Below are positions 22,391 through 34,265 of a stretch of 64,000 bases of DNA, one piece after another (position 1 is the stretch's first letter; the number at the start of each line of letters is the position of its first letter). Location: NCBI GenBank assembly GCA_029250925.1, contig JAQXEH010000052.1, forward strand, positions 1 to 64,000, given 5' to 3'. The translations under genes and the position numbers were made by a program. Below the pieces are notes generated by a model that worked only from the letters and a program-made list of their open reading frames with translations, was not told the DNA's origin and did not search any database. This stretch comes from Hellea sp. (lineage in GTDB: Bacteria > Pseudomonadota > Alphaproteobacteria > Caulobacterales > Maricaulaceae).

Positions 22391-23734
22391 ATGATGAACT
22401 TTTTTTTAAAGATTGAAGTCCATAAGATTATCTCCATCATAATAGTAGCTTTATTCTTTACTCTGTGGTGCCCATCTTTAGTTGCCAAAGCACAGGTTAG
22501 TAATAATAACCTTACTCTTGAGAAGCTAGAGCTGTTTGCGAATGTCTTCTACCACATTCGTGAAAATTATGTAGATGAAACAGATGATGAGGTGCTTATC
22601 CAGTCAGCATTGAATAGTGCTTTAAATTCATTAGACCCACACTCTGGGTTCAGCAACGCCTCTGATTTTCTAGAGCAAAAAAAAACTGAAAAAAGAGAAT
22701 ATGGTGGTTTAGGCATAGAGGTTTCACTCGAAAATGGAATCATCAAAGTAAACCACGCTATAAAAGATGGACCAGCATATATGTCAGGAATTCGTAAAGG
22801 TGATATGATCTCCTCTGTCGGGGGAGAGCCTGTAAAGGGGAAAACACTTGGAAAAGCAGTAGCGGGTATGAGGGGGGCCGCGGGCGAACCAATAAAACTG
22901 ATAATATTAAAACCAGACGATACCGAAGTTGAACTCAAAGTTGTTAGGCAAATAGTGCGCGGAAGAGCAGTAAGACACAGAATTGAAAAAGGTTATGGTT
23001 ATGTATACATAGAAACTTTCAATAACTCCAAATTAACCGACGATTTAATTGATGCACTTAATTCAATAACAAAGGGACTTAATGGAGATCTGCCAGGCTT
23101 GATAATTGATCTGCGAGGCAACCGCGGTGGTTTACTTGATCAATCTGTTAAAGTTTCAAGCTTATTTTTAGATGGTGGCGAGGTTTTATCTGCTAAGGGA
23201 AAAAAACTACAAGATACCCAGAGGTATCATGCTGAGCAAGGTGAGTTGTTCCCCGACACACCAATTGTAATTATAATAAATTCTGGATCTGCTTCTGCTG
23301 CAGAAATTGTGGCTGGAGCACTACAAGATAGGGGCAGAGCTGTAGTCATTGGTCGGCGTAGTTTTGGGAAAGGCTCTGTACAGTCTGTTATACCATTATC
23401 AAGAGACAAAGGTGCACTAAAAATAACAACTCAGCGCTATTATACTCCCTCTGGAAAATCTATCCAGGGGAGAGGTATTATGCCAGATGTATTGGTCGCT
23501 ATTACATCTGATACGGGAAAAATAAAAAAACGATTAAGAGAAGACAGCCTTCCGAACTCTCTATCAAATAAAGATGATACAAACTTCAATGAGGTATACA
23601 AAGAAATTATTTACCCTGGTGATGACTGGAATTCTTCAGATGATTTCCAGCTACATAAAGCAATTGAGTTATTATCTCTCGAACAATATGATGAGATAAT
23701 TGAGAGAAACATGAATATAGAAAATTTTAGCTAA
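22391..23734 (+). CDS. C-terminal processing peptidase, S41 family (copy 2)
   Basis: Tandem paralogue; SGSASAAEIVAGALQD...SFGKGSVQS. Confidence 0.92.
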   Translation: MMNFFLKIEVHKIISIIIVALFFTLWCPSLVAKAQVSNNNLTLEKLELFANVFYHIRENYVDETDDEVLIQSALNSALNSLDPHSGFSNASDFLEQKKTEKREYGGLGIEVSLENGIIKVNHAIKDGPAYMSGIRKGDMISSVGGEPVKGKTLGKAVAGMRGAAGEPIKLIILKPDDTEVELKVVRQIVRGRAVRHRIEKGYGYVYIETFNNSKLTDDLIDALNSITKGLNGDLPGLIIDLRGNRGGLLDQSVKVSSLFLDGGEVLSAKGKKLQDTQRYHAEQGELFPDTPIVIIINSGSASAAEIVAGALQDRGRAVVIGRRSFGKGSVQSVIPLSRDKGALKITTQRYYTPSGKSIQGRGIMPDVLVAITSDTGKIKKRLREDSLPNSLSNKDDTNFNEVYKEIIYPGDDWNSSDDFQLHKAIELLSLEQYDEIIERNMNIENFS

Positions 23735-23753
23735 TGAAAATGGTAAAAGACCT

Positions 23754-24224
23754 GTGAACTATCGACCAGCTGTGGGTGCAGCTATATTTAATAAAGATGG
23801 CCATATATGGCTGGGAAAAAGGTATGGTAAAAACGGCCTGTTTAGTTGGCAAATGCCTCAGGGTGGTATTGATAAAGGTGAGACACCAGAGTTTGCTGTA
23901 AAGAGAGAGGTTTATGAAGAAACAGGTATCTCTGATAATTTGATTATCAAAATCGGGGAAATAGATGAATGGTTATATTACAATATTCCTTTTAGCCTTC
24001 AAAAAAAAGACACTGCTGACAAATGGATAGGACAGAAACAAAGATGGTTTGCGTTCAGATTTCATGGTGAAGATAAGGAAATTAACTTAAAAATTCAAGA
24101 TAAACAAGAATTCTCTGAATGGAAATGGGTACCTCTATCAGAAATTGAGTCAAAAGTTATTCCGTTTAAACAGGCTACTTACAATAGAATAGCAAAGGAC
24201 TTTATGAAATATTCAGATATTTAA
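23754..24224 (+). CDS. rppH: RNA pyrophosphohydrolase RppH (Nudix)
   Basis: GTG start; WQMPQGGIDKGETPEFAVKREVYEETGI Nudix box. Confidence 0.94.
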   Translation: MNYRPAVGAAIFNKDGHIWLGKRYGKNGLFSWQMPQGGIDKGETPEFAVKREVYEETGISDNLIIKIGEIDEWLYYNIPFSLQKKDTADKWIGQKQRWFAFRFHGEDKEINLKIQDKQEFSEWKWVPLSEIESKVIPFKQATYNRIAKDFMKYSDI

Positions 24225-24241
24225 GTATTTAGCATCAACAA

Positions 24242-24784
24242 TTAAAGTGGCATCAGTTCTTTGTGCTTAGCCAAAGGCTTAGTAACGAATATACTATCTC
24301 CCTGACGAATTATACCACCAGTAATTACAACAGCCATTACTCCAGATTTATAACGCAATGTTCCGTCTGATTTTCTTTCAATCACAGATTCCAGTAAATT
24401 AGGATGAATTTTATTTAACTTATAACATGGTTTGCGAAGTCCGGTTAACTTAAGCGTAACGTTTCCTATGCGCAGGATAGTATCCAGTGGCAATCTAAGT
24501 AAATCAATGCCGCCCGTAACAACATTTTCTCCCATTTGCCCTGCTAAAATCTTTATATCTTTTTTTTTCAACTCAATAAATAATTCAGACTGAATTAAAT
24601 GCACCTGACGTAAGTTCGAAAGACCCGGTGTCTTCTTTTTATCATACAAATGTTGAACTGTCTCACCAGCATGCGCATCTCCCTCCACACCAAAATTGGC
24701 TAAAAGGGTAATTTCATGTTTTACAATTTTAGAAAAATTGTGCTTTTCATCGGAAGCAACAGCAATGACTTCCCCGATAGACAA
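24242..24784 (-). CDS. MOSC domain-containing protein
   Basis: GVEGDAHAG, GENVVTGGIDLLRLPLDTILRIG, LTGLRKPCYKL. Confidence 0.85.
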   Translation of the reverse strand: MSIGEVIAVASDEKHNFSKIVKHEITLLANFGVEGDAHAGETVQHLYDKKKTPGLSNLRQVHLIQSELFIELKKKDIKILAGQMGENVVTGGIDLLRLPLDTILRIGNVTLKLTGLRKPCYKLNKIHPNLLESVIERKSDGTLRYKSGVMAVVITGGIIRQGDSIFVTKPLAKHKELMPL

Positions 24785-24786
24785 GT

Positions 24787-25179
24787 TTAATTAGCTAACA
24801 CTTCTTGGAGACCATCAAGATTCTGTTGCATGGATAAAGCTGCTTCTCCTTCAAGAGAAACTAAGGATTCTCTGGCAAATTCAATATCATTTTTTATTTC
24901 TTCGCGATCAATATCATCTATAAGACAGGCTTTTTCTGCTAGTATAATTAACTCCCCTGTTGTTACATCAGCGAAACCACCTTGCACAAAAAATTTTACA
25001 TTTTCGTCAGAAAGATGTACATTAATAATACCAGTCCTGATGGCCGCCATTAAGGGTGCATGCATAGGGTGTATACCCATATCACCCTCAGTTCCAGGAA
25101 CATCAACATGAATTACCTCACCACTGAAAAGTTCGCTTTCAGGTGATACTAATGAAAATTTTAGAGTTGAAGACATCAA
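24787..25179 (-). CDS. atpC: F1 ATP synthase epsilon subunit
   Basis: KFSLVSPESELFSGEVIHVDVPGTEGDMGIHPMHAPLMAAIRTG. Confidence 0.96.
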   Translation of the reverse strand: MMSSTLKFSLVSPESELFSGEVIHVDVPGTEGDMGIHPMHAPLMAAIRTGIINVHLSDENVKFFVQGGFADVTTGELIILAEKACLIDDIDREEIKNDIEFARESLVSLEGEAALSMQQNLDGLQEVLAN

Positions 25180-25191
25180 ATGGAACCTTAT

Positions 25192-26715
<1,524 letters not shown>

Positions 26716-26723
26716 CTAGCTAT

Positions 26724-27623
26724 TTAAAGCGCTTCAGCGCCGGAAATAATCTCAATTAATTCAGATGTAATCTGAGCTTGTCGAGTTCGGTTAAATGTTA
26801 ATGTTAATTTATCAATCATGTCGCCCGCGTTACGCGTTGCATTATCCATTGCAGTCATTTTAGAACCCATCTCGCCAGCTTGGTTTTCTAAAAGTGCAGT
26901 AAATATCTGAGTATTAATATTTCTAGGAAGCAATACACGAAGAATTCCTACTTCGTCTGGTTCGTAAGAATATATTGACCCGTCAAGTTTTGTATCGGAA
27001 ACTGGTGATGGTGAGCTAGCATCCAAATCAACAGATGCAGGTATGATTGTCTTAGAAATAGCATTTTGCGTCATTACGTTTTCAAATTCAGAGTATATAA
27101 GTTTACATATGTCAAATTCATTATTTTCAAACATTTCCGTAATTTGACTACCAATTTTTTGGGATATTCCTGAGTGAATCTTACGCTCTTCCTTAAGTGA
27201 GACGTTGTGTACAATCTTATTAGCATGAGCTCTTTTCAGCTGGTCATAACCTTTTTTACCAATAAGAAAGAGCTTAACTGTTTTTCCCTGCTTCTCTAAA
27301 TCAAGTATTTCCTGATTAGCTTTTCTTACTATATTAGTGTTAAAGCCACCACATAAACCTCTATCGGCTGTGGCTACTACTAAGAGAAAAATATCTGTTT
27401 TTCCATTACCTTTGAGTAATTCAGGAGTGTCTCCAACATTCATCATAGAACTAGCTAAATTCTTGATTACTGAGTCAATTCTTTCTGAATAAGGGCGCGA
27501 TTTTTCTGCTGCCTCCTGAGCCTTTCGCAGCTTTGCAGCTGCAACCATTTGCATGGCCTTAGTGATCTTTTGAGTGTTTTTTACACTTTTGATCCTGTTC
27601 TGGAGGTCTTTTAAAGACGCCAT
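26724..27623 (-). CDS. atpG: F1 ATP synthase gamma subunit
   Basis: MASLKDLQNRIKSVKNTQKITKAMQMVAAAKLRKAQ. Confidence 0.97.
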   Translation of the reverse strand: MASLKDLQNRIKSVKNTQKITKAMQMVAAAKLRKAQEAAEKSRPYSERIDSVIKNLASSMMNVGDTPELLKGNGKTDIFLLVVATADRGLCGGFNTNIVRKANQEILDLEKQGKTVKLFLIGKKGYDQLKRAHANKIVHNVSLKEERKIHSGISQKIGSQITEMFENNEFDICKLIYSEFENVMTQNAISKTIIPASVDLDASSPSPVSDTKLDGSIYSYEPDEVGILRVLLPRNINTQIFTALLENQAGEMGSKMTAMDNATRNAGDMIDKLTLTFNRTRQAQITSELIEIISGAEAL

Positions 27624-27636
27624 TCTACTTACCTAA

Positions 27637-29169
27637 CTAAGCTTCAAACTGTTTTGAGAATGCATCTAGGGCGGACTTAAGTCGATCTTCGATACCTTCA
27701 GTTAGTTTCTTTTGAGATGCAATATCAGAAAGCAAAGACTTTTGCTCACTCTTTAAAAATGTCAGCAGGTTTGATTCGTAACGTTGAACGGACTTAACGG
27801 GTATAGCATCCAGATAACCGCGGGTACCAGCGTAAATTACTGCAACTTGTTCCTCCACCTGCAACGGAGAGAACTGAGGCTGTTTTAACAACTCTGTCAA
27901 CCGTTCACCACGGGCTAACAAAGCTTGAGTTGAAGCATCCAAATCTGATCCAAACTGAGCAAAAGCTGCCATTTCCCTATATTGGGCTAATTCACCTTTA
28001 ATAGGTCCAGCTACTTGTTTCATCGCTTTTATCTGCGCGGAGGAACCGACACGCGATACAGATAGTCCAACATTTAAAGCTGGTCTTATGCCCTGGAAGA
28101 ATAAATCTGTTTCCAAGAAAATTTGACCATCAGTAATAGATATAACATTAGTAGGAATAAAAGCTGATACGTCATTACCCTGAGTTTCAATTATTGGGAG
28201 AGCAGTCAGTGAACCGCTTCCGTTGTCTGAGTTTAGCTTAGCGGCTCTTTCCAATAGACGTGAATGTAGATAAAACACGTCTCCTGGATAAGCTTCTCTA
28301 CCTGGCGGGCGTCTTAGCAGAAGTGACATTTGCCTGTAGGCAACAGCTTGCTTTGATAGATCATCATAAATTATCAATCCGTGCATACCGTTATCTCTAA
28401 AGTATTCACCCATAGCGCATCCCGCAAAGGGAGCTAGGAACTGAAGCGGGGCTGGCTCAGATGCAGTAGCGGCAACAATTATAGAGTAATCCATCGCGCC
28501 ATTTTCTTCCAAAGTTTTCACAAGCTGGGCCACTGTTGAACGCTTTTGACCAATCACCACATATATGCAATACAGTTTGTCGTTTTCACGATCTTCATCA
28601 AATGCAGCCTTTTGGTTGAGTATGGCATCGACAGCAACAGCTGTTTTTCCTGTTTGTCTATCACCAATAATTAACTCACGCTGCCCGCGGCCGACTGGTA
28701 TCAAGGCGTCAATGGCTTTAATTCCGGTTTGTACTGGCTCATGAACGCCTTGTCGTGGCATAATCCCAGGAGCTTTTACATCAACACGTCTGCGTTCTGT
28801 AGATTTGATGGGCCCTTTTCCGTCAATAGGCTCTCCTAGTGGGTTCACTACCCTACCCAGTAACCCTTTTCCGACTGGAACATCCACAATTTCGCCAAGT
28901 CGTTTAACTGTATCGCCTTCTTTTATTCCCCTATCATCACCAAATATAACAGCGCCAACATTGTCATTTTCGAGATTTAACGCCATCCCTTTGATGCCTC
29001 CCGGAAACTCAACCATTTCACCGGCACCGACACTATCAAGTCCGTATATACGGGCAATACCGTCACCAACAGATAGCACCTGACCAACATCAGAAACCTT
29101 AGCTTCTTTACCAAAGTCCTTGATTTGCTTTTTTAAAATATTGGAAATTTCCGCAGCACGAATATCCAT
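27637..29169 (-). CDS. atpA: F1 ATP synthase alpha subunit
   Basis: [35 protein letters not shown]. Confidence 0.98.
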   Translation of the reverse strand: MDIRAAEISNILKKQIKDFGKEAKVSDVGQVLSVGDGIARIYGLDSVGAGEMVEFPGGIKGMALNLENDNVGAVIFGDDRGIKEGDTVKRLGEIVDVPVGKGLLGRVVNPLGEPIDGKGPIKSTERRRVDVKAPGIMPRQGVHEPVQTGIKAIDALIPVGRGQRELIIGDRQTGKTAVAVDAILNQKAAFDEDRENDKLYCIYVVIGQKRSTVAQLVKTLEENGAMDYSIIVAATASEPAPLQFLAPFAGCAMGEYFRDNGMHGLIIYDDLSKQAVAYRQMSLLLRRPPGREAYPGDVFYLHSRLLERAAKLNSDNGSGSLTALPIIETQGNDVSAFIPTNVISITDGQIFLETDLFFQGIRPALNVGLSVSRVGSSAQIKAMKQVAGPIKGELAQYREMAAFAQFGSDLDASTQALLARGERLTELLKQPQFSPLQVEEQVAVIYAGTRGYLDAIPVKSVQRYESNLLTFLKSEQKSLLSDIASQKKLTEGIEDRLKSALDAFSKQFEA

Positions 29170-29172
29170 GAA

Positions 29173-29730
29173 CTATACCTCTTTTAGGGCTATTTTAAGA
29201 TCCTCAAGTTTAGTCTTGAGAGAACTATCGTAAAGTCGAGACCCAACCCGCACGATGAAACCACCTAGCAAGTCGGGATCGACACTTGTTTCAACATCGA
29301 CCTCTCGGCCGAGTGTTTTCTTTAAATTCGATTTAATTTCTTTTAATTGAGCAGTAGTCAGAGGCCTTGCGCTTGTGAGTTTGGCCAACTGCGTGCCTTT
29401 TCTATTTGCGACCAATCCTTGAAAAAAAGAAAGGATATCCAGCAAATCATGCGAACGGCGATTCTTGCTGACAGTGCCAATGAACTGTGTTGATAATTTA
29501 CTCAAACTCGCTGCTTTGGCAATAGACGTGAGAACTTCCACTTTTATATCTACATCAATAACAGGACTAGAAATAGCTTTCTGCAGATCCTTGGATTTCA
29601 ATAATATTGTCTTTAGGTTTGCAACATCATTCTCTATAATTTTCAATGACTTAGACTCACAAGCGAGATCAAGTAAAGCTTGAGCGTAGCGCTTAGATGC
29701 TTCCCCAGTGATGACTTCAATTTGTGACAC
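29173..29730 (-). CDS. atpH: F1 ATP synthase delta subunit
   Basis: SKRYAQALLDLA...DPDLLGGFIVRVGSRLYDSSLKTKL. Confidence 0.95.
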   Translation of the reverse strand: MSQIEVITGEASKRYAQALLDLACESKSLKIIENDVANLKTILLKSKDLQKAISSPVIDVDIKVEVLTSIAKAASLSKLSTQFIGTVSKNRRSHDLLDILSFFQGLVANRKGTQLAKLTSARPLTTAQLKEIKSNLKKTLGREVDVETSVDPDLLGGFIVRVGSRLYDSSLKTKLEDLKIALKEV

Positions 29731-29904
29731 TATGTAGAGCCTATTATTGTTAAGCTGCTTTTAAAAACAACCCGAAGAAAAAGTAGAGTATGAGCATAAT
29801 TAAAATCAAACTCTTAAAGTTGGTGCGGGCTTTAACATGACTATTTTTAAAAGCCAAGACTCAATAGACTGCGGCAATATGGCATGGTTTAATTATTATT
29901 GAAA

Positions 29905-32064
29905 TCACATGAAACTTTGAGGATCAATATCAATTTGAAGTTTGATATTTGCATGTATTTTAATCTTATCCTTCCATAGCTGCATGTATTTCGATAAATT
30001 AAAGTCTAACCTTGATTGCACCAGTATTCGCCTTCGGTAACGCCCTCGAATTCGACCCATTAGCGGTTCACTTGGTCCCAAAATTGTTAGATCATTGGCT
30101 TTTGGGGCAACAAAAATAAATTTATGTGCAAACACATCAGTTTTTTTTTCATCGGTACCAGAGATTATTACTGCTGCTAATTTACCAAAAGGCGGAAGGA
30201 GCAATGCTTCACGTAAATTTAATTCCGCATCTATAAAGCTGTTTCTGTCGCCTATTTCCAAGGCTGCTAATGCTTCATGTTCTGGTTGATATGTTTGAAT
30301 CAATGCGTGCCCTAGTTTTTTGGTTCTACCTGCCCTACCCGATACTTGGACTAAGGTTTGAAAAGTTCTTTCACCCGCTCTCAAATCCCCACCCGATAAG
30401 CTGAGGTCTCCGTCTATAACTCCAACAAAAGTTAAGTTAGGAAAATTATGACCTTTGACAACCATTTGCGTACCAATCATTATATCAATTTCTCCCTTTT
30501 CCATCCGTAACATTCTTGAGGCCAACTCCTCTGGATTACTGGATGTATCCGAAGAAAGTATTTCAACATTAGCATTAGGGAACAAAATAGAGACTTCTTC
30601 AAATATTCTCTCAACACCGGGACCGACTGATTTAAAAGATTCTTCAGCACCGCATTTTAGGCAAGTTTTCGGCATGGGCATTGAAAAGCCTGTGAGATGG
30701 CAAACTGCACGATTTGTGGACCTATGCTCTACCAGCCAACTATCTGTGTCTGGACTTTTTAACTTTTCTCCGCAACTTTGACATAAAATTAGAGGCGCAT
30801 ACCCCCTTCTGTTAAGATAAAGCATTGCCTGCTCTTTATTATCTAGCACTTTTTCAATCGCTAAAATCAACGGTTCTGATATAAATTTATTTTTTTTAGT
30901 CGGGAATTTTTTTAAATCCACCAATTCAACTTTTGGTAAAAAAGCAGAACCTGGTCTTTCTGGCAGAACGATATGTGCATACTTACCGCTTCTTGCATTT
31001 ACTAATGTTTCAAGGGCAGGTGTAGCAGATGCTAAAATAACCGAATGATTTGATATTTTGGATCGAACAACTGACATGTCTCTAGCGTTGTACTTGACCC
31101 CCTCCTCTTGTTTGTATGATGTATCATGTTCCTCATCAACAACTATCAGTCGTAAACTTTCAAATGGTAAATATAAAGCGGACCTTGCACCGACAACTAA
31201 CTTTGCACGGCCATGTGCTACCTCACGCCAGACCCTACGTTTTGCTGCAACAGTCATTTGCGAATGCCATGTAGCTGGCAATACTCCAAAACGCTTTTTA
31301 AATCGTGATAACGCTGCCTGAGTAAGTGAAATTTCAGGTACTAATATCAGCGCTTGTCCATTTTCTTTGATTGCCTCAGCTATAGCTTCAAAATAAACTT
31401 CCGTTTTTCCACTTCCAGTTACACCGTCAAGCAAGCTTACATTAAATTCTTTTTTTCTAACTTGTGAAACCAATTGCTCTGACGCTGAATGTTGGTCCAC
31501 AGTGAGATTAAGTTTACCATAATTAATTATTGGCTCATCGAAGAACTTATCAACCTGACGTATTTCAGAGATTAGTCCTCCAGATTTAATAAAGCTTCTA
31601 ACAACTCCGGGACTGATCTTTGCCCGTTTGGCTATTTCGTTTACTCGGGCTGGGAAAGGGCCTCCATTGTTTATCAAAGATAGTCTCGCCGTCGTTAACT
31701 TTGGAGGAAGGCTCTTGTTTAATGAAAAATAATTTACAACAGGGCTAGGATCAAGAGACTTTAAATTGCCTAAGACCATTTTAAGGACAAGACCCAAAGG
31801 AGCGCAATTGTATCTTGATGTCCAAAAAATAAATTCAATCATCTCTGCAGTTAATGGCTTAACTTTCTTGACTGATACCAGTTCTCTTAATTTTCTATTC
31901 TGCTTAGCTTTACCTAAACTCACTACCACACCTAATTTAATGTGACTCCCGATTGGTGCATAAACAAGTTTTCCAATTGCAATTTCAAAATCACAGGGAA
32001 CGCTGTAATCAAATGCGTTAGGAACATTTACAGGAAAAAGAATTTGAGCATTTTGCATAGCCAT
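29905..32064 (-). CDS. priA: Primosomal protein N' (PriA helicase)
   Basis: LLDGVTGSGKTEVYF, DEEHDTSYKQEEGVKYNARD, GPGVERIFEE, MVVKGHNFPNLTFVGVIDGD. Confidence 0.96.
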   Translation of the reverse strand: MAMQNAQILFPVNVPNAFDYSVPCDFEIAIGKLVYAPIGSHIKLGVVVSLGKAKQNRKLRELVSVKKVKPLTAEMIEFIFWTSRYNCAPLGLVLKMVLGNLKSLDPSPVVNYFSLNKSLPPKLTTARLSLINNGGPFPARVNEIAKRAKISPGVVRSFIKSGGLISEIRQVDKFFDEPIINYGKLNLTVDQHSASEQLVSQVRKKEFNVSLLDGVTGSGKTEVYFEAIAEAIKENGQALILVPEISLTQAALSRFKKRFGVLPATWHSQMTVAAKRRVWREVAHGRAKLVVGARSALYLPFESLRLIVVDEEHDTSYKQEEGVKYNARDMSVVRSKISNHSVILASATPALETLVNARSGKYAHIVLPERPGSAFLPKVELVDLKKFPTKKNKFISEPLILAIEKVLDNKEQAMLYLNRRGYAPLILCQSCGEKLKSPDTDSWLVEHRSTNRAVCHLTGFSMPMPKTCLKCGAEESFKSVGPGVERIFEEVSILFPNANVEILSSDTSSNPEELASRMLRMEKGEIDIMIGTQMVVKGHNFPNLTFVGVIDGDLSLSGGDLRAGERTFQTLVQVSGRAGRTKKLGHALIQTYQPEHEALAALEIGDRNSFIDAELNLREALLLPPFGKLAAVIISGTDEKKTDVFAHKFIFVAPKANDLTILGPSEPLMGRIRGRYRRRILVQSRLDFNLSKYMQLWKDKIKIHANIKLQIDIDPQSFM

Positions 32065-32115
32065 AAATTATGTTAGCAGAAATAAAAATAGAATCGCCCC
32101 CAAATGGAGAATACA

Positions 32116-32769
32116 ATGAAATTTTTTGTTGATAGTGCAGATATTGATGCCATCGCTGAGTTAAACGACATAGGGTTAGTAGACGGAGTAACGACTAATC
32201 CTTCAATTATCTCTAAGTCTGGAAGAGACTTCAAACAAGTTATATCAGAGATATGCAAAATTACAGACGGACATGTTAGTGCCGAAGTTGTTGCTTTAGA
32301 AGCGGAAAAAATGGTTGAAGAAGGGCGTCATCTACGAAAAATTGCACCTAATGTTTGTGTTAAACTGCCACTCACAATGGACGGTTTAAAAGCATGTAAC
32401 ATTTTATCTAAAGAGGGCACGCCCACCAATGTAACATTATGCTTTTCGCCAAACCAAGCACTACTAGCTGCTAAATGTGGCGCAACATATATATCCCCAT
32501 TTATAGGTCGGTTAGATGATATTTCCCTCGATGGCATGGAGCTAATCGAAGACATACGGACTATCTATGACAATTATGGCTATGAAACTGAAATATTGGC
32601 GGCGTCAATAAGAAGTGCAAATCATGTTAAAGAATGCGCAATTGTAGGGGCAGACGTGATAACGGCACCCCCAAAGGTTATTAAGGCTTTAGCAAGCCAC
32701 GCCCTCACTGATAAAGGGCTCGCGGCATTCATGGTTGACTGGAAAAAAACAGGCCAGACAATACTTTAA
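32116..32769 (+). CDS. Fructose-6-phosphate aldolase / transaldolase-like
   Basis: [45 protein letters not shown]. Confidence 0.93.
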   Translation: MKFFVDSADIDAIAELNDIGLVDGVTTNPSIISKSGRDFKQVISEICKITDGHVSAEVVALEAEKMVEEGRHLRKIAPNVCVKLPLTMDGLKACNILSKEGTPTNVTLCFSPNQALLAAKCGATYISPFIGRLDDISLDGMELIEDIRTIYDNYGYETEILAASIRSANHVKECAIVGADVITAPPKVIKALASHALTDKGLAAFMVDWKKTGQTIL

Positions 32770-32805
32770 GATTGAAAAATTAAACCTCAATAGTTAACTG
32801 AACTT

Positions 32806-33429
32806 ATGTCTTTAGAACTTTGGTTGGCTTTAGTTGCTTTATTTGGCGTTGGGGGTTTAACACCTGGACCTGCTGTAATGCTGGTTATGTCATCTTCTTT
32901 TAGATATGGTTTCAAATCTGCAATGGTTCCTGCCTATGGTATAGCCACTGCAAATTTAGTTTGGCTTTTAATGGCTGCTTCCGGTGCTGCTATTTTGGCA
33001 ACGAAATTTCCCAATGCATTCTTAGTTTTAAAAGGTATAGGCTTATTGGTGATATTTTACCTCGCATTATCAACTATTTTTGGTCCCCTACCAGATACAG
33101 TTGGTAAAGTAATAGATCCACCGCGTAAGAAAAACTTGTTTTCCAAAGGCCTAGCTCTACAATTATCTAGCCCAATGCCTCTGGTTTATTTTGGACTTCT
33201 TTTACCAAACTATTTTGATATATCATATTCTTTAAAAACCCAAGTTTTAGTGATGTTTCTAACAGTAACTATTACCGAGCTTATGGGTCTAGGCGTGTAT
33301 GCTTATTGTGCTCACAAAATAAGAGAATGGCTTAAACAAACCTGGGCGGCACGAATGTTTAATATTTTAATTGGACTGACAATGATAGCATCTGGAGTAT
33401 GGGCTTTAATGGCTACAACTGAATTTTAA
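32806..33429 (+). CDS. LysE family translocator
   Basis: VGGLTPGPAVMLVMSSSFRYGFKSA and TM pattern. Confidence 0.87.
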   Translation: MSLELWLALVALFGVGGLTPGPAVMLVMSSSFRYGFKSAMVPAYGIATANLVWLLMAASGAAILATKFPNAFLVLKGIGLLVIFYLALSTIFGPLPDTVGKVIDPPRKKNLFSKGLALQLSSPMPLVYFGLLLPNYFDISYSLKTQVLVMFLTVTITELMGLGVYAYCAHKIREWLKQTWAARMFNILIGLTMIASGVWALMATTEF

Positions 33430-33498
33430 ATCTTGTATTTGGTTTAAACAAAGTTAAATCAACAAGTAAATAGTCACTTAATTACGAAATGAATACGA

Positions 33499-34026
33499 AT
33501 GAATATAGATAATATTTCCCCAGGCATAAATCCTCCGAAAGACATAAATGTTATTATTGAAGTACCACTTGGGGGTGAACCCATAAAGTATGAGCTGGAT
33601 AAGGTATCAGGCGCAATGTTTGTTGACCGGTTTCTTTATACTGCGATGAGGTATCCATGTAATTATGGCTTCATACCCCACACATTATCAGATGATGGCG
33701 ACCCTACTGACGTCTTGGTAGTTGGCAATAGAGCCTTAATGCCAGGGTCAGTAATCAGAGCGAGACCCATTGGAGTACTGATGATGGAGGATGAAGCTGG
33801 TATCGATGAAAAAATAATAGCTGTTCCTCACCAAAAATTAACAAAATATTATGACTTAATTCAAAATTATACAGATTTGCCTCAAGTAATGCAGGACAGA
33901 ATACCTCATTTTTTTGCGCATTACAAAGATTTAGAACCAGACAAATGGGTGAAAATTTTAGGCTGGGAATCAAGAGAAAAAGCGCATGAATTGATTGAGA
34001 GTGGTCTGAAGGCTTGTAAGAAATAA
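33499..34026 (+). CDS. ppa: Inorganic pyrophosphatase (soluble family I)
   Basis: [38 protein letters not shown]. Confidence 0.97.
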   Translation: MNIDNISPGINPPKDINVIIEVPLGGEPIKYELDKVSGAMFVDRFLYTAMRYPCNYGFIPHTLSDDGDPTDVLVVGNRALMPGSVIRARPIGVLMMEDEAGIDEKIIAVPHQKLTKYYDLIQNYTDLPQVMQDRIPHFFAHYKDLEPDKWVKILGWESREKAHELIESGLKACKK

Positions 34027-34049
34027 ACAACAACTCATAATATTTTTTG

Positions 34050-34055
34050 TATAAT
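34050..34055 (+). promoter_or_regulatory. Candidate -10 box for an hppA leader transcript
   Basis: Perfect TATAAT about 210 nt before the hppA ATG; no convincing -35 seen. Confidence 0.4.
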
Positions 34056-34123
34056 ATAGGCTAATGTCTCTCAATAAGACTCTTGATTATGTCTCTTAAT
34101 TGCTTAAAGAGAACTTATTAACC

Positions 34124-34221
34124 GCGAGGGGAAGCGTTTATCAGTTTAGGATATGCGGCCAACTTTACTTTAGCGAGGGGAAGCGATTGTCTGTTTTAGG
34201 CAAACGGCCAACTTCATTACA
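34124..34221 (+). ncRNA. Tandem pair of 49-nt structured elements in the hppA leader, candidate riboswitch-like RNA
   Basis: gcgaggggaagcg at 34124 and 34173, cggccaac at 34156 and 34205, both offset by 49; intervening 19 nt diverge but can fold into a hairpin in both copies. Confidence 0.7.
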
Positions 34222-34265
34222 CATAAACCGTTAAATACGGTCTTAACTCTAAGGAGAGAGTAAAA

